Below, piece after piece: positions 7,856-15,960 of a DNA stretch of 40,486 nt (position 1 is the stretch's first letter; every line of letters starts with the position of its first letter). The stretch is from an uncultured Pseudomonadota bacterium (GTDB lineage: Bacteria > Pseudomonadota > Gammaproteobacteria > Burkholderiales > Thiobacillaceae). Where the stretch lies: the NCBI GenBank assembly GCA_903835655.1, contig CAILNT010000082.1, positions 1-40,486 on the forward strand. The letters are read 5' to 3'. The position numbers and the translations under genes are program-made. The notes below the pieces were generated by a model, which was not told where the DNA came from, did no database searches, and saw nothing but the letters and a program-made list of their open reading frames with translations.

Positions 7856-8799
7856 CGGGCGTTCTCCCCTGGGCCCAGGTCGTCCCGGGGGGCGCCGAAG
7901 AGGAGGGCCTCCGGCAGGGCCAGGGCATGGGCGGTTTGCTGCATGGCGCTGCCGCTGTCGCGCAACACCTTGGCGGTGGCCTGGACATCCTGGCCGGCGA
8001 GATCGGCGGACAGGCGCAGGGACATGCTGAGCGCGCCGACTTCTTTTCGGCCCAGTTCCAGGACGGTGCGTGCTTCGCTCAGGGTGTCGCGGGACTGTGC
8101 GGTCAGGCTGTCGAGATCGCGGGCCGCGGTGTTCAGGGTCGACTCCGCCGCGACGCCTGCCCGCGCCAGACTCTCCGCCGTGCGCCTGGACTGCTCCAAT
8201 GTTTCACGCAGCACCGGAGCGACTTGCCCGAGCCGCCCGGTGAGATCGCGGGTGTTTTCCAGCGCGTCGCGAAAAGCGCGCTGATTCCCCTGCGACAGCA
8301 ACAGGTTGATCTTTTCCAGGGTCACGCCACCCAGGCTGCCCAGGTCTATCAGCTCGCCGGTCATGCGGGTGACTTCCGGAACGCCCTCGGCGATCACCGG
8401 ATAGGGTTCACCAGCAAACCGGCGCGTCAGGGGGGCGCCGCCGATCGTGGTGTTGACCAGATCGACGCCGGCTATGCCGGTGACCAGCTTGCGGTTGACC
8501 TCGGCCTGGACACCGTCCAGCACCGGCGTGCGCGCATCCACTTCCAGCAACACCCGCACCCCGCGCGCGGTGTCGGGCAGGATGGTGTAGTCCGTCACGC
8601 GACCCACCTTGATGCCACGCATGCGCACTTCGCCGCCGATCTGTAGCCCCTCCAGCGACTGTTTCCGGAAATACACCGTGTAGCGCTTGGCCGAAGGGTG
8701 GTCGCCGGCGCCGGACAGCCAGTAGATGCCGGCTGCCAGGGCCAGAAACAGCAGGATCAGGGTGCCGCCCACCCAGGCATAGCGTGCTTCGGATTCCAT
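7852..8799 (-). CDS. MlaD-type MCE-domain protein
   Basis: 315 residues from the ATG at 8799 (MESEARYAWVGG), which lies 2 bases after the ATPase stop; the frame is open further upstream but that part overlaps the ATPase gene and looks like shadow. One membrane anchor (about residues 10-30), then an MCE domain (about 38-120: YTVYFRKQSLEGLQIGGEV, RGIKVGRVTDY, KLVTGIAGVDLVNT). A long helical tail (about 160-310) is rich in repeated Leu/Ala/Thr heptads such as LEQSRRTAESLARAG. MCE proteins form hexameric rings or tubes that carry lipids through the periplasm. The long C-terminal helical part is like that of YrbD/Mce proteins with needle-like tunnels, longer than the short E. coli MlaD. Confidence 0.88.
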   Translation of the reverse strand: MESEARYAWVGGTLILLFLALAAGIYWLSGAGDHPSAKRYTVYFRKQSLEGLQIGGEVRMRGIKVGRVTDYTILPDTARGVRVLLEVDARTPVLDGVQAEVNRKLVTGIAGVDLVNTTIGGAPLTRRFAGEPYPVIAEGVPEVTRMTGELIDLGSLGGVTLEKINLLLSQGNQRAFRDALENTRDLTGRLGQVAPVLRETLEQSRRTAESLARAGVAAESTLNTAARDLDSLTAQSRDTLSEARTVLELGRKEVGALSMSLRLSADLAGQDVQATAKVLRDSGSAMQQTAHALALPEALLFGAPRDDLGPGENAR

Positions 8800-8801
8800 C
8801 T

Positions 8802-9554
8802 TTACTCCAAAGTCCGGGTATCGAAATAGGCTCGTATCCACTCGTGTTCGATGCCCGCTACCTTGCGCACCGGGCCGTCGCCGATCACCCGGCCCTCGAA
8901 CAGCACGATGATACGATCCGCCAACCCCCACAAACTGTCCAGATCATGGGTGGTGAGCAGTACGGTTAGCTTCAGGCTGTCGACCAGGACGCGCAGAGTG
9001 CGGTCGAATTCGCGCGCGCTGATCGGGTCCAGGCCGGAAGTGGGTTCGTCCAGGAACAGCAACTCCGGCTCCAGCGCCAGGGCGCGTGCCAGAGCCGCGC
9101 GCTTGCGCATGCCACCGGAGAGTTCGCTGGGCATCTTGCCGGCGGCATCCGGGGGCAGGCCAACCAGGGCGAGCTTGAGATCGACGATTTCCTCGCGCAG
9201 CGGCTTGGGCAGCCAGGGCAGGTGCTCGCGCAGCGGCGTGGCCACGTTCTCCGCCACGCGCATGGCCGAGAACAGGGCGCCGTCCTGGAAGAGGAAGCCG
9301 AAGCGGCGGCGCAACGCTTGCAAGTCGGCGCTGCCCAAGCGCGCCAGATCTTGGCCTAACAACTTCACCCGGCCACCGTCGGGTCTACGCAACCCGACCA
9401 ACTGGTTCAGCAACACGGTCTTGCCGGTGCCGCTGCCGCCGATCAGGGCGACGATCTCGCCCGTCCGTAGCGTGAAGGAAATGTCGTCATGCACCCAATG
9501 CCCACCCAGGCAGGTACGCAAGGACTCGACCTCGACCACGGGTTCGAGGTTCAA
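8802..9554 (-). CDS. MlaF-type ABC transporter ATPase
   Basis: ABC ATPase with all motifs: Walker A IGGSGTGKTVLLN, Q-loop LFQDGALFSAM, signature LSGGMRKRAALARALA, Walker B LLFLDEPTSGLDP and H-loop TTHDLDSL. It should energise phospholipid transport with the neighbouring permease, MCE protein and lipoprotein. Start choice: the frame is open to a TTG at 9617, which would overlap the permease gene by 32 bp. I prefer the TTG at 9554, because GAGGG lies 8 bases upstream, giving 250 residues; a GTG at 9539 is also possible. The stop is 2 bases before the MCE-protein start. Confidence 0.9.
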   Translation of the reverse strand: MNLEPVVEVESLRTCLGGHWVHDDISFTLRTGEIVALIGGSGTGKTVLLNQLVGLRRPDGGRVKLLGQDLARLGSADLQALRRRFGFLFQDGALFSAMRVAENVATPLREHLPWLPKPLREEIVDLKLALVGLPPDAAGKMPSELSGGMRKRAALARALALEPELLFLDEPTSGLDPISAREFDRTLRVLVDSLKLTVLLTTHDLDSLWGLADRIIVLFEGRVIGDGPVRKVAGIEHEWIRAYFDTRTLE

Positions 9555-9585
9555 GCCGCACGCCCTCGTCGAGAATGCCGGGAAT

Positions 9586-10719
9586 TCATGTCTGAATGTC
9601 CGGGTAGGCCACGGCAAAGGCGGAGTCGATCAGGAGCACGGCGACGATGCTGCGCACCACCGTGGAGGTGGTGTGCAGGCCGACACTGCGTGCGTCGCGC
9701 CGCACGGAGAAGCCGCTGTGGCAGGCGATCATGGCGATGGCCAGGGCGAATGCCGGGGTTTTTTCCAGTCCGAAGAGCACGGTGGAGAGGGGCAACACGT
9801 CGCGCAGGCGGCTGTAGAAATTGGTCGCGGGGATGCCCAGATGCAGGGCGGCGACTTGGGCGGCGCCGGCGATCCCCGCGACATCAGCCGTGAAACTGAG
9901 CAGGGGCAGCATCAGGAGGATGGCGAACAGGCGGGGCAAAACCAGAACTTGAAATGGCGACAGGCCCAGGGTGACGATGGCGTCGATTTCCTGGCTCACC
10001 TTCATGGCGCCCAGGTGGGCGGTGAAGGCCGCACCGGATCGGCCCGCCACCAGCACGGCGGTAATCAGGGGCGCGAACTCGCGGGCGATGCCCAAGCCAA
10101 CGCCGTCGACCACCAGATGGCTGGCGCCGAATTTCTGCATCTGGATGCCAAGCAGATAGGCGAATACCACGCCGATCAGGTAATTCATCAGCATGACGAT
10201 GGGAATGGCACGCAAGCCCACCATTTCCAGTTGCACGAACAATTCGCGCCAGCGCATCGAGCCGGGGTGGCGCAGCAAAGCCGCGCAAGCCTGCCCGGTC
10301 TGGCCGATGAAGGCCAGGCCGGCGCGGGCGCCGCGGGCGAGGGCCCAGGCATGCCAGCCGAGCACCTGGCGCAGCCCGCGGCGACGGCGCGCGCGCGGCG
10401 GAACCACGTCGCGTCGCACGGCCACGAGAGCGAGGAGGGCGAGCCCCTGTTTGCTGAAACCTACCAGGGTCAGGTGCGCCAGGGGGTGTCCTTGGCGGCC
10501 GAGATGGAGCAGCAGATGGTTGGCGCCGGCGCTGTCCAGCGTGTCCAGTTTGCCGGCGTCGAGCCGCAGGGGCCGCAGCGGGTCGATGTCCAGGGTCTTG
10601 AGGCCGGCCTCGAGTCGCGGCAGCCGTTTCAGGATCCAGTCGCCGTGCAGGCACAGAACCTGCCCCTGGGCACCGGTTTCCAGTGTGCAACAGGGTTCCT
10701 GCGGGGCAGACGCGGCCAT
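9586..10719 (-). CDS. STAS-MlaE fused lipid ABC permease
   Basis: 377 residues. The first 105 or so resemble a STAS/MlaB domain (VLCLHGDWILKRL, DAGKLDTLDSAGANHLLLHL); the rest (about 125-377) is an MlaE permease with GLRAIPIVMLMNYLIGVVFA, GIAREFAPLITAVLVAGRSG and TLGLSPFQVLVLPRLFA. In E. coli MlaB and MlaE are separate proteins; here they are one chain, a known arrangement in other proteobacteria. It forms the membrane channel for phospholipid movement with the ATPase encoded next. It follows mpl by 59 bases on the same strand, the largest gap in this part of the cluster, so a local promoter there is possible. Confidence 0.9.
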   Translation of the reverse strand: MAASAPQEPCCTLETGAQGQVLCLHGDWILKRLPRLEAGLKTLDIDPLRPLRLDAGKLDTLDSAGANHLLLHLGRQGHPLAHLTLVGFSKQGLALLALVAVRRDVVPPRARRRRGLRQVLGWHAWALARGARAGLAFIGQTGQACAALLRHPGSMRWRELFVQLEMVGLRAIPIVMLMNYLIGVVFAYLLGIQMQKFGASHLVVDGVGLGIAREFAPLITAVLVAGRSGAAFTAHLGAMKVSQEIDAIVTLGLSPFQVLVLPRLFAILLMLPLLSFTADVAGIAGAAQVAALHLGIPATNFYSRLRDVLPLSTVLFGLEKTPAFALAIAMIACHSGFSVRRDARSVGLHTTSTVVRSIVAVLLIDSAFAVAYPDIQT

Positions 10720-10778
10720 GTTTCAGCCGCGGCAGGCGCGCATGCGGCCCGTGTGTCGCTCGCATGCGTGAGAAAACA

Positions 10779-12164
10779 TCATCCCGCCAGCCTTTGCAGC
10801 AGCCGGTCGTGGATGCCGCCGAATGCGCCATTGCTCATCACCAGTACCAGATCGCCGGGAAGCGCCGCCTGGGCAATGGCCGTCACCAGTTCATCCAGAT
10901 CGGTGTGGACCGAGGCCTTGCCGCCCAGGGAAGCCAGGGCGCCTGCCGCGTCCCAGTCCAGCCCGCCCGAGTAGCAGAAGACGCGGTCGGCGTCTTTCAG
11001 GCTGTCGCCCAGCCGCGCTTTCATCACTCCCAGCTTCATGGTGTTGGAGCGCGGCTCCAGCACCGCCAGGATCCGTGCTGTGCCGACCTTGGCACGCAAT
11101 CCCGCCAGCGTGAGTCGGATCGCGGTGGGGTGATGGGCGAAGTCGTCGTAGACCTGGACCCCACCGGCTTCGCCGCGCAGTTCCATGCGCCGTTTCACGT
11201 TCTCGAAACGGCCTAGCGCCGTGCAGGCGTCTTTGGCTGGAACGCCGGCATGGCGTGCCGCGGCGATGGCGGCCAGGGCGTTCATGCGGTTGTGTTCGCC
11301 CTGTAGCGACCACTCGACCTGGCCCTGGCGGGTGTCGCCCAGGTAGGCGTCGAAAACGGAGTCGGAAAGGATTTCGGCGCGCCAAAACCCGGCTTCCTCT
11401 CGCACGGTGGCGGGGGGACGGGCGCCGAACCGCTCCACCGGGGTCCAGCAGCCGCGCTGTAACACCCGCGTGAGGCTGTCCTCATCGCCGTTGGCGACGA
11501 TCAGGCCGTTGCCCGGAAGGGTGCGCACCAGGTGGTGAAACTGGGTTTCGATGGCGGCCAGGTCGGGAAAGATGTCGGCATGGTCGTATTCCAGATTGTT
11601 CAGGATGGCCGTGCGCGGACGGTAATGGACGAATTTGGAACGCTTGTCGAAGAAAGCGGTGTCGTATTCGTCGGCCTCGATGACGAAGAAGGGGCTGTCG
11701 GCCAGGGTGCCCGCCAGGCGCGCGGAGACGCCGAAATTCATCGGTACGCCGCCGATCAGGTAGCCGGGCGAGAGGCCGCAGTCTTCCAGTATCCAGGCCA
11801 GCATCGAGGCGGTCGTGGTCTTGCCATGGGTGCCGGCCGCGGCTAGCACCCATTTGTCACGCAACACGTTTTCCGCCAGCCATTGCGGCCCGGAAACGTA
11901 GGGTAGGCCGCGTTCCAGGATGGCTTCCATGAGTGGCTGGCGGCCACGCGCGACCACGTTGCCGACCACCCAGATGTCCGGGTTCAGGTCCAGTTGTTCG
12001 ACGCCAAAGCCCTCGATCAGGCGGATGCCCTGGGCTTCCAGTTGCGAGCTCATGGGCGGATAGACGTTGGTGTCGCAGCCGGTGACCGTGTGACCGGCCT
12101 GGCGGGCGATGACCGCAATGCCGCCCATGAAGGTGCCGCAGATGCCGAGGATGTGGAGGTGCAT
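10779..12164 (-). CDS. mpl: Mpl, murein tripeptide ligase
   Basis: 461-residue Mur-ligase-family enzyme. Ordered motifs: N-terminal Rossmann-type HILGICGTFMGGIAVIA, ATP-binding AAGTHGKTTTASMLAWILED (about 109-128), EADEYDTAFFDKRSKF, NLEYDHADIF, EHNRMNALAAIAAARHAG, DDFAHHPTAIRLTLAGLRA and EPRSNTMKLG. Mpl joins the recycled tripeptide L-Ala-D-Glu-meso-DAP to UDP-MurNAc in the cytoplasm, saving peptidoglycan turnover products. Length and motifs are standard and complete. It begins 19 bases after the stop of the sulfurylase/kinase fusion gene; the gap contains a short tandem repeat (CGCGACT twice) and no clear ribosome site. It differs from MurC by the family-specific MGGIA and MNFGVSARL regions. 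Confidence 0.95.
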   Translation of the reverse strand: MHLHILGICGTFMGGIAVIARQAGHTVTGCDTNVYPPMSSQLEAQGIRLIEGFGVEQLDLNPDIWVVGNVVARGRQPLMEAILERGLPYVSGPQWLAENVLRDKWVLAAAGTHGKTTTASMLAWILEDCGLSPGYLIGGVPMNFGVSARLAGTLADSPFFVIEADEYDTAFFDKRSKFVHYRPRTAILNNLEYDHADIFPDLAAIETQFHHLVRTLPGNGLIVANGDEDSLTRVLQRGCWTPVERFGARPPATVREEAGFWRAEILSDSVFDAYLGDTRQGQVEWSLQGEHNRMNALAAIAAARHAGVPAKDACTALGRFENVKRRMELRGEAGGVQVYDDFAHHPTAIRLTLAGLRAKVGTARILAVLEPRSNTMKLGVMKARLGDSLKDADRVFCYSGGLDWDAAGALASLGGKASVHTDLDELVTAIAQAALPGDLVLVMSNGAFGGIHDRLLQRLAG

Positions 12165-12183
12165 GGGGAGTCGCGAGTCGCGA

Positions 12184-13893
12184 TCAGCGCAGATAACCTT
12201 CGTGTTCCAGCTTCAGCACGATCATCTGGACCGCCTCATCGACGCTGTATTTCGCGGTGTCCACGACCAGTTCGGGGTTCTCCGGGGTTTCGTAAGGATC
12301 CGAGATGCCGGTGAATTCGGGAATCAGGCCGGCGCGCGCCTTGGCATAGAGGCCCTTGCGGTCGCGCGCCTCGCACACTTCGATGGAGGTGGAAATGTGC
12401 ACCTCGATGAAGCCGCCCCATTCCTCGATCAGGGCGCGCACATCGCGGCGGGTCTGCTGATAGGGAGCGATCGGGGCGCAGATGGCGGTGCCGCCGTGCT
12501 TGCTGATTTCGCTGGCGACGTAGCCGATGCGGCGGATATTGATGTCGCGGTGCGCCTTGGAAAAGCCCAGTTCCGAGGACAGGTTACGGCGCACCATGTC
12601 GCCGTCCAGCAAGGAGACGCGGCGCCCGCCCATTTCCATCAGGCGCACGGCCAGCGCGCGCGCTACCGTGGATTTGCCGGAGCCGGAAAGCCCGGTGAAG
12701 AACACGGTGTAGCCTTGCTGGCTGCGCGGCGGATAGGCGCGGCGCAATTCCGCGATGACTTCCGGGTAGGAGAACCACTCCGGCACCTTGATGTCCTGCA
12801 TCAGGCGGCGGGTGAGTTCCGTCCCGCTCATGGTCTGTCCACGCTCGCCGGCGGCGAATTCCGTCGCATCGCACCACTCGTCGCGGTCTTCCGCGTAGAG
12901 TTGGTGTGGCATCGGCGCCAGGGTCACGCCCAGCATCGCGCTCGCCAGTGCGTAAGCGGCGTCGTTGTCCAGGCTGGGGATGTCCACGGCGCGGCGACGC
13001 GCGCCCATGATCGTGGTTTCCCCGCCGATCACCAGGCGCGAGCAGCCGTAATTGCGCGCCACGATGGCCTTCAGCAGCGTCTTGCGGGGACCCGCGGCCC
13101 ACGGCGTCATCGGCCCCAAGGCCAGCATGGCGGTGCTGGAGGGCAGGCGCGGCAGCAGCGCCTGGCAGGCTCGTACCAGGGCGAAGTGGCCGGATTCCAT
13201 GACCGGATCGGAGCCGGCGACGGCATGGATCAGGAGGTTGGATTCGCTCTTTGTGGCGTATTTCTTCAGGAATTCGAGCTGTGGGCGATGCAGCGGCTGG
13301 CCGGCCTGGTAGGCGGTCACCTGGCGCCAGCCGAGGCGCGCGAACTGCTCGCGCATTTCCGCGGGGCTCAGGCGCATGGCCAGGAAATCGTGGCGCGGCG
13401 GCAGCGCCACGCCCTCCACCGATCCCGCGACGTAATACTGGCCGGGCAGTGCCAGGGCTTGCGCCAGGGGCATACCGGATTCGACGGTCAGCAGCGCCTC
13501 GCGCTCGCAATCCGCCGGCCAGATTTCCGTGATGCGCAGCACGGCGGGCATAAAGCCTTCGCCGTCGCGTAGCGCCACGCTCGTGCCCGCGGACAGTTTT
13601 TCCGCCACCTTGGCGTCCAGGGTCAGCACGAACGGGCGCGGCCAGAACAGGCCCGAGTGTTTGCCTTCGGGCAGCTTCATGCTGGAGAGCACGGACTCCA
13701 CCTCGGCGCGATTCATGTAGCCCGTGAGCGGTGACAAGGCGCCGTTGAGCAGCAATTCCAGCTGGCAGATCTGGTTCCAGTTGAGGTCCACGGAAGCCAG
13801 GTTATGTGCCTCCTGCCGGAGTGACTGCGCGCGCGCAGGCTCGGCGATCAGGTTGACCAGTGTGCCGCCATAAGGGGAGATCAGGGTGTCCAT
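12184..13893 (-). CDS. Degenerate ATP-sulfurylase / APS-kinase fusion
   Basis: 569 residues from the ATG at 13893 (MDTLISPYGG), chosen because AAGAG lies upstream and homologous proteins begin there; the open frame further upstream overlaps the DHH gene. Residues 1-385 have the ATP-sulfurylase fold (NGALSPLTGYM, AAGPRKTLLKAI), but the catalytic Q-T-R-N-P-x-H-R-A-H motif is QAGQPLHRPQ (196-205) and GRDHAG is GGETTIMG (290-297). Residues 393-569 are an APS kinase that looks intact: P-loop GLSGSGKST (401-409), DGDMVRRNL, FSKAHRDINIRRIGYV, RDRKGLYAKARAG. The kinase would make PAPS from APS; the sulfurylase part probably does not make APS and may be regulatory. It lies 10 bases after the DHH gene. 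Standard annotation would call it a bifunctional Sat/CysC. Confidence 0.88.
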   Translation of the reverse strand: MDTLISPYGGTLVNLIAEPARAQSLRQEAHNLASVDLNWNQICQLELLLNGALSPLTGYMNRAEVESVLSSMKLPEGKHSGLFWPRPFVLTLDAKVAEKLSAGTSVALRDGEGFMPAVLRITEIWPADCEREALLTVESGMPLAQALALPGQYYVAGSVEGVALPPRHDFLAMRLSPAEMREQFARLGWRQVTAYQAGQPLHRPQLEFLKKYATKSESNLLIHAVAGSDPVMESGHFALVRACQALLPRLPSSTAMLALGPMTPWAAGPRKTLLKAIVARNYGCSRLVIGGETTIMGARRRAVDIPSLDNDAAYALASAMLGVTLAPMPHQLYAEDRDEWCDATEFAAGERGQTMSGTELTRRLMQDIKVPEWFSYPEVIAELRRAYPPRSQQGYTVFFTGLSGSGKSTVARALAVRLMEMGGRRVSLLDGDMVRRNLSSELGFSKAHRDINIRRIGYVASEISKHGGTAICAPIAPYQQTRRDVRALIEEWGGFIEVHISTSIEVCEARDRKGLYAKARAGLIPEFTGISDPYETPENPELVVDTAKYSVDEAVQMIVLKLEHEGYLR

Positions 13894-13903
13894 GAGTGGC
13901 TCT

Positions 13904-14863
13904 TCAGGAAGGATAGGTGGAAAAAAATGCGGCGAGGAAATCCGGGATGCGCGCTTCGGGCAGCACATTGATGCCCGCCGCGGCGCGCCGCCCGCCGCCG
14001 CTGGCAAACTGCATGCACAGTTCGTCTGCGCCGCGTCGGTCGCGTAGCGGTGCGCGCACGCTGACCACGTAGTGTCCACGGGGCGAGCGCGTCAGCAGGG
14101 CATGGGCGCGCGCCGGGTGGCGAGTGGCCAGTTCGTTGGCATAGACGCCGCTGACGCGCCTTGCCCAGGCGGCATCCGGGAGGATGAACGCGGCGCCGGA
14201 GGGGCGCTCCTCGCAGGGCTGGGTGGCCGCGGCTTGCGCCATGTCGGCGACGTAGCCCAGGCGAAGCGCCTGAAACTCGGGGGCCTCCTCGATGAAGGCG
14301 TAAGGGTCGGTGTAGGCAGACAGCGCGCGGTAGAGATCGGCGGGGTGGAAGTGAAGGTCTTCCAGGCTCTCGCCATAGCCGTTGTAGTTGAGGCACTCTC
14401 CCAGTTCGCGTAAGCGCGCCAGCCGTGCCTCGGACAACGCCAGGGGGGCAGCGGCGTGCCGGGCGGACTCGTGCAGGTTGTCGCCGAAGGCCGCGACCAC
14501 CGCCCAGATGCGGTGCCGGCCGTTGACGAAGCGGTCTACCAGGAGGCTGGTGCAGACCTCCGCGGAAGTGTCTATGGTCGCCTGAAAATTCGCATGGGCA
14601 GGCAGTTCGCCCGGGTTGTGGTGATCGAACCAGCGTACCCGGACACCCTTTTCCAGGAGGGCCGTCAGGGCGGCCGTGTTTTTCTCCACCGCGATATCTA
14701 GGGCCAGAATCTGGTCTCCTGCGTGGGCGTCGATTTTTTTCAGCAGGCCGATGTCGCGTTTCACACCCGTCACCAGGGTCGAATCGACAGGCTCGTCCAG
14801 TCGCATTTGATGCAAGGCGCAAATGCCGTCCGCATCTCCGTTGAAAGCGTCGAACAGCATCAT
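13904..14863 (-). CDS. DHH-family phosphoesterase
   Basis: 319 residues. DHH motifs in order: FNGDADGICALHQ (D10, D12), LALDIAVEKN (D56), FDHHNPGE (D80-H82) and a later acidic motif in the central part. The C-terminal DHHA1-like glycine-rich motif reads SGGGRRAAAG (288-297), with arginine where the family usually has histidine (GGGHxxAAG). Relatives include NrnA-type enzymes that cleave short RNAs and remove a phosphate from pAp, the by-product left when PAPS donates sulfate. Being first in a cluster with an APS kinase supports that use, by inference. The gene starts with two adjacent ATG codons (14863, 14860), 35 bases from the divergent VanZ gene, so the two promoters must be very compact or overlap coding sequence. 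Confidence 0.83.
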   Translation of the reverse strand: MMLFDAFNGDADGICALHQMRLDEPVDSTLVTGVKRDIGLLKKIDAHAGDQILALDIAVEKNTAALTALLEKGVRVRWFDHHNPGELPAHANFQATIDTSAEVCTSLLVDRFVNGRHRIWAVVAAFGDNLHESARHAAAPLALSEARLARLRELGECLNYNGYGESLEDLHFHPADLYRALSAYTDPYAFIEEAPEFQALRLGYVADMAQAAATQPCEERPSGAAFILPDAAWARRVSGVYANELATRHPARAHALLTRSPRGHYVVSVRAPLRDRRGADELCMQFASGGGRRAAAGINVLPEARIPDFLAAFFSTYPS

Positions 14864-14898
14864 TTCCCCTGGATGTTCGTTGAGTCGCGAGGTGGCTC

Positions 14899-15960
14899 GT
14901 GACAGGATGCGAAGCTTGCAACCTCAAGATCCCGGTCGTGCCCAAGAATTCGCGTCCCGCCCATCTGTTTCTGATCCTATACGCAGGCCTGATCGCGTTC
15001 GGCAGCCTGTATCCCTTTTCCGGGTGGAAGGGATACGAATACTGGACGGGGAATTTTATCACGGCTCCCCTTCCTCGCTTCATCAGCCGCAACGACATTA
15101 CTACCAACCTGCTGGCCTATCTGCCCCTGGGCTACGCCCTGGCATTGTGGCTGGGGCGGCCGCGGCCGCGCTTGCGCGCCATCGTCTTCGCCAGCCTGGC
15201 GGGCCTGTTGTACAGCTCGGCCATGGAGAGCCTGCAACAATTTCTACCCACCCGAAACGCGTCCAATCTCGATGTATTCCTCAATACCCTGGGGAGTTTT
15301 ATCGGCACCTTGCTGACCCTGCACCACCAGCGCTGGTTGCGCGCCGGGCGCGCCTTGCTGCGCTGGCGGGGGCGCTGGTTCCAGGCGCAGCCGGCGGTGG
15401 ATTACGGACTCTGGCTGCTGCTGCTCTGGGCCTTGTCACAGTTCACCCTGCATCCCTTTCCCGGCGCGGGTTGGCTGGGCTTGCACCTGCGTCCCTTCGA
15501 CATCCCGCCGGGCGGGCTCGATCAGTTCAACTGGCCCTGGTTTGTCTCGGTCTGGCTGGAGATGGCGACCCTGGGTGCCTTCGCCGCCAGCTTGCTACGC
15601 CCCGGGCGTTACGTTGCCGCCATGCTGTCATTGATGGTGGTCGGCTTCGCCTCCAAGCTTCTGGCCGCCACCTTGTTGCTGAAGTTGCGGGTGCTGGGCG
15701 GCGTGCTTTCCCTGGAAACCCTGTCCGCCTTTCTGCTGGCGTTCTGGTTCCTGCTCATCCCCCAGGTGTCGCGCCGTCGCCGCGCCGCGGCCCTGGTATT
15801 GCTGCTGACCATACTCGGGGTGCGCCTGGCGTTGGCGGATTACCTGGTCTGGCCGATCGCCAGCGTGTTCAACCTGATCGGTCTGGCGAAAGCCGCCGCC
15901 TCGCTCTGGCCTTATCTGGCGCTGGGCGTACTGCTGCTGTCGGCCAGAAAACAGCGTTAA
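14899..15960 (+). CDS. VanZ-domain membrane protein
   Basis: 353 residues with a VanZ-like N-terminal half (about 20-140: GLIAFGSLYPFSGW, RNDITTNLLAYLPLGYALAL, SSAMESLQQFLPTRNASNLD, NTLGSFIG) and a further five or so membrane helices. The SLYPF start, the conserved E/Q in the QQFLPxR helix and the DxxxNTxG end are the VanZ signature. The function of VanZ proteins is poorly known; they affect teicoplanin and cationic-peptide sensitivity in Gram-positives. Start: GTG at 14899, with GAGGTG 7 bases upstream; GTG at 14938 is an alternative. Only 35 bases separate it from the divergent DHH gene. Its stop overlaps the convergent VanZ/ligase gene by 4 bp. Confidence 0.8.
   Translation: MTGCEACNLKIPVVPKNSRPAHLFLILYAGLIAFGSLYPFSGWKGYEYWTGNFITAPLPRFISRNDITTNLLAYLPLGYALALWLGRPRPRLRAIVFASLAGLLYSSAMESLQQFLPTRNASNLDVFLNTLGSFIGTLLTLHHQRWLRAGRALLRWRGRWFQAQPAVDYGLWLLLLWALSQFTLHPFPGAGWLGLHLRPFDIPPGGLDQFNWPWFVSVWLEMATLGAFAASLLRPGRYVAAMLSLMVVGFASKLLAATLLLKLRVLGGVLSLETLSAFLLAFWFLLIPQVSRRRRAAALVLLLTILGVRLALADYLVWPIASVFNLIGLAKAAASLWPYLALGVLLLSARKQR

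Noticed and set aside
8851-10974. 707-codon plus-strand frame over the Mla genes
   Set aside because: Antisense to ATPase and permease genes with full motif sets; translation has no family resemblance.
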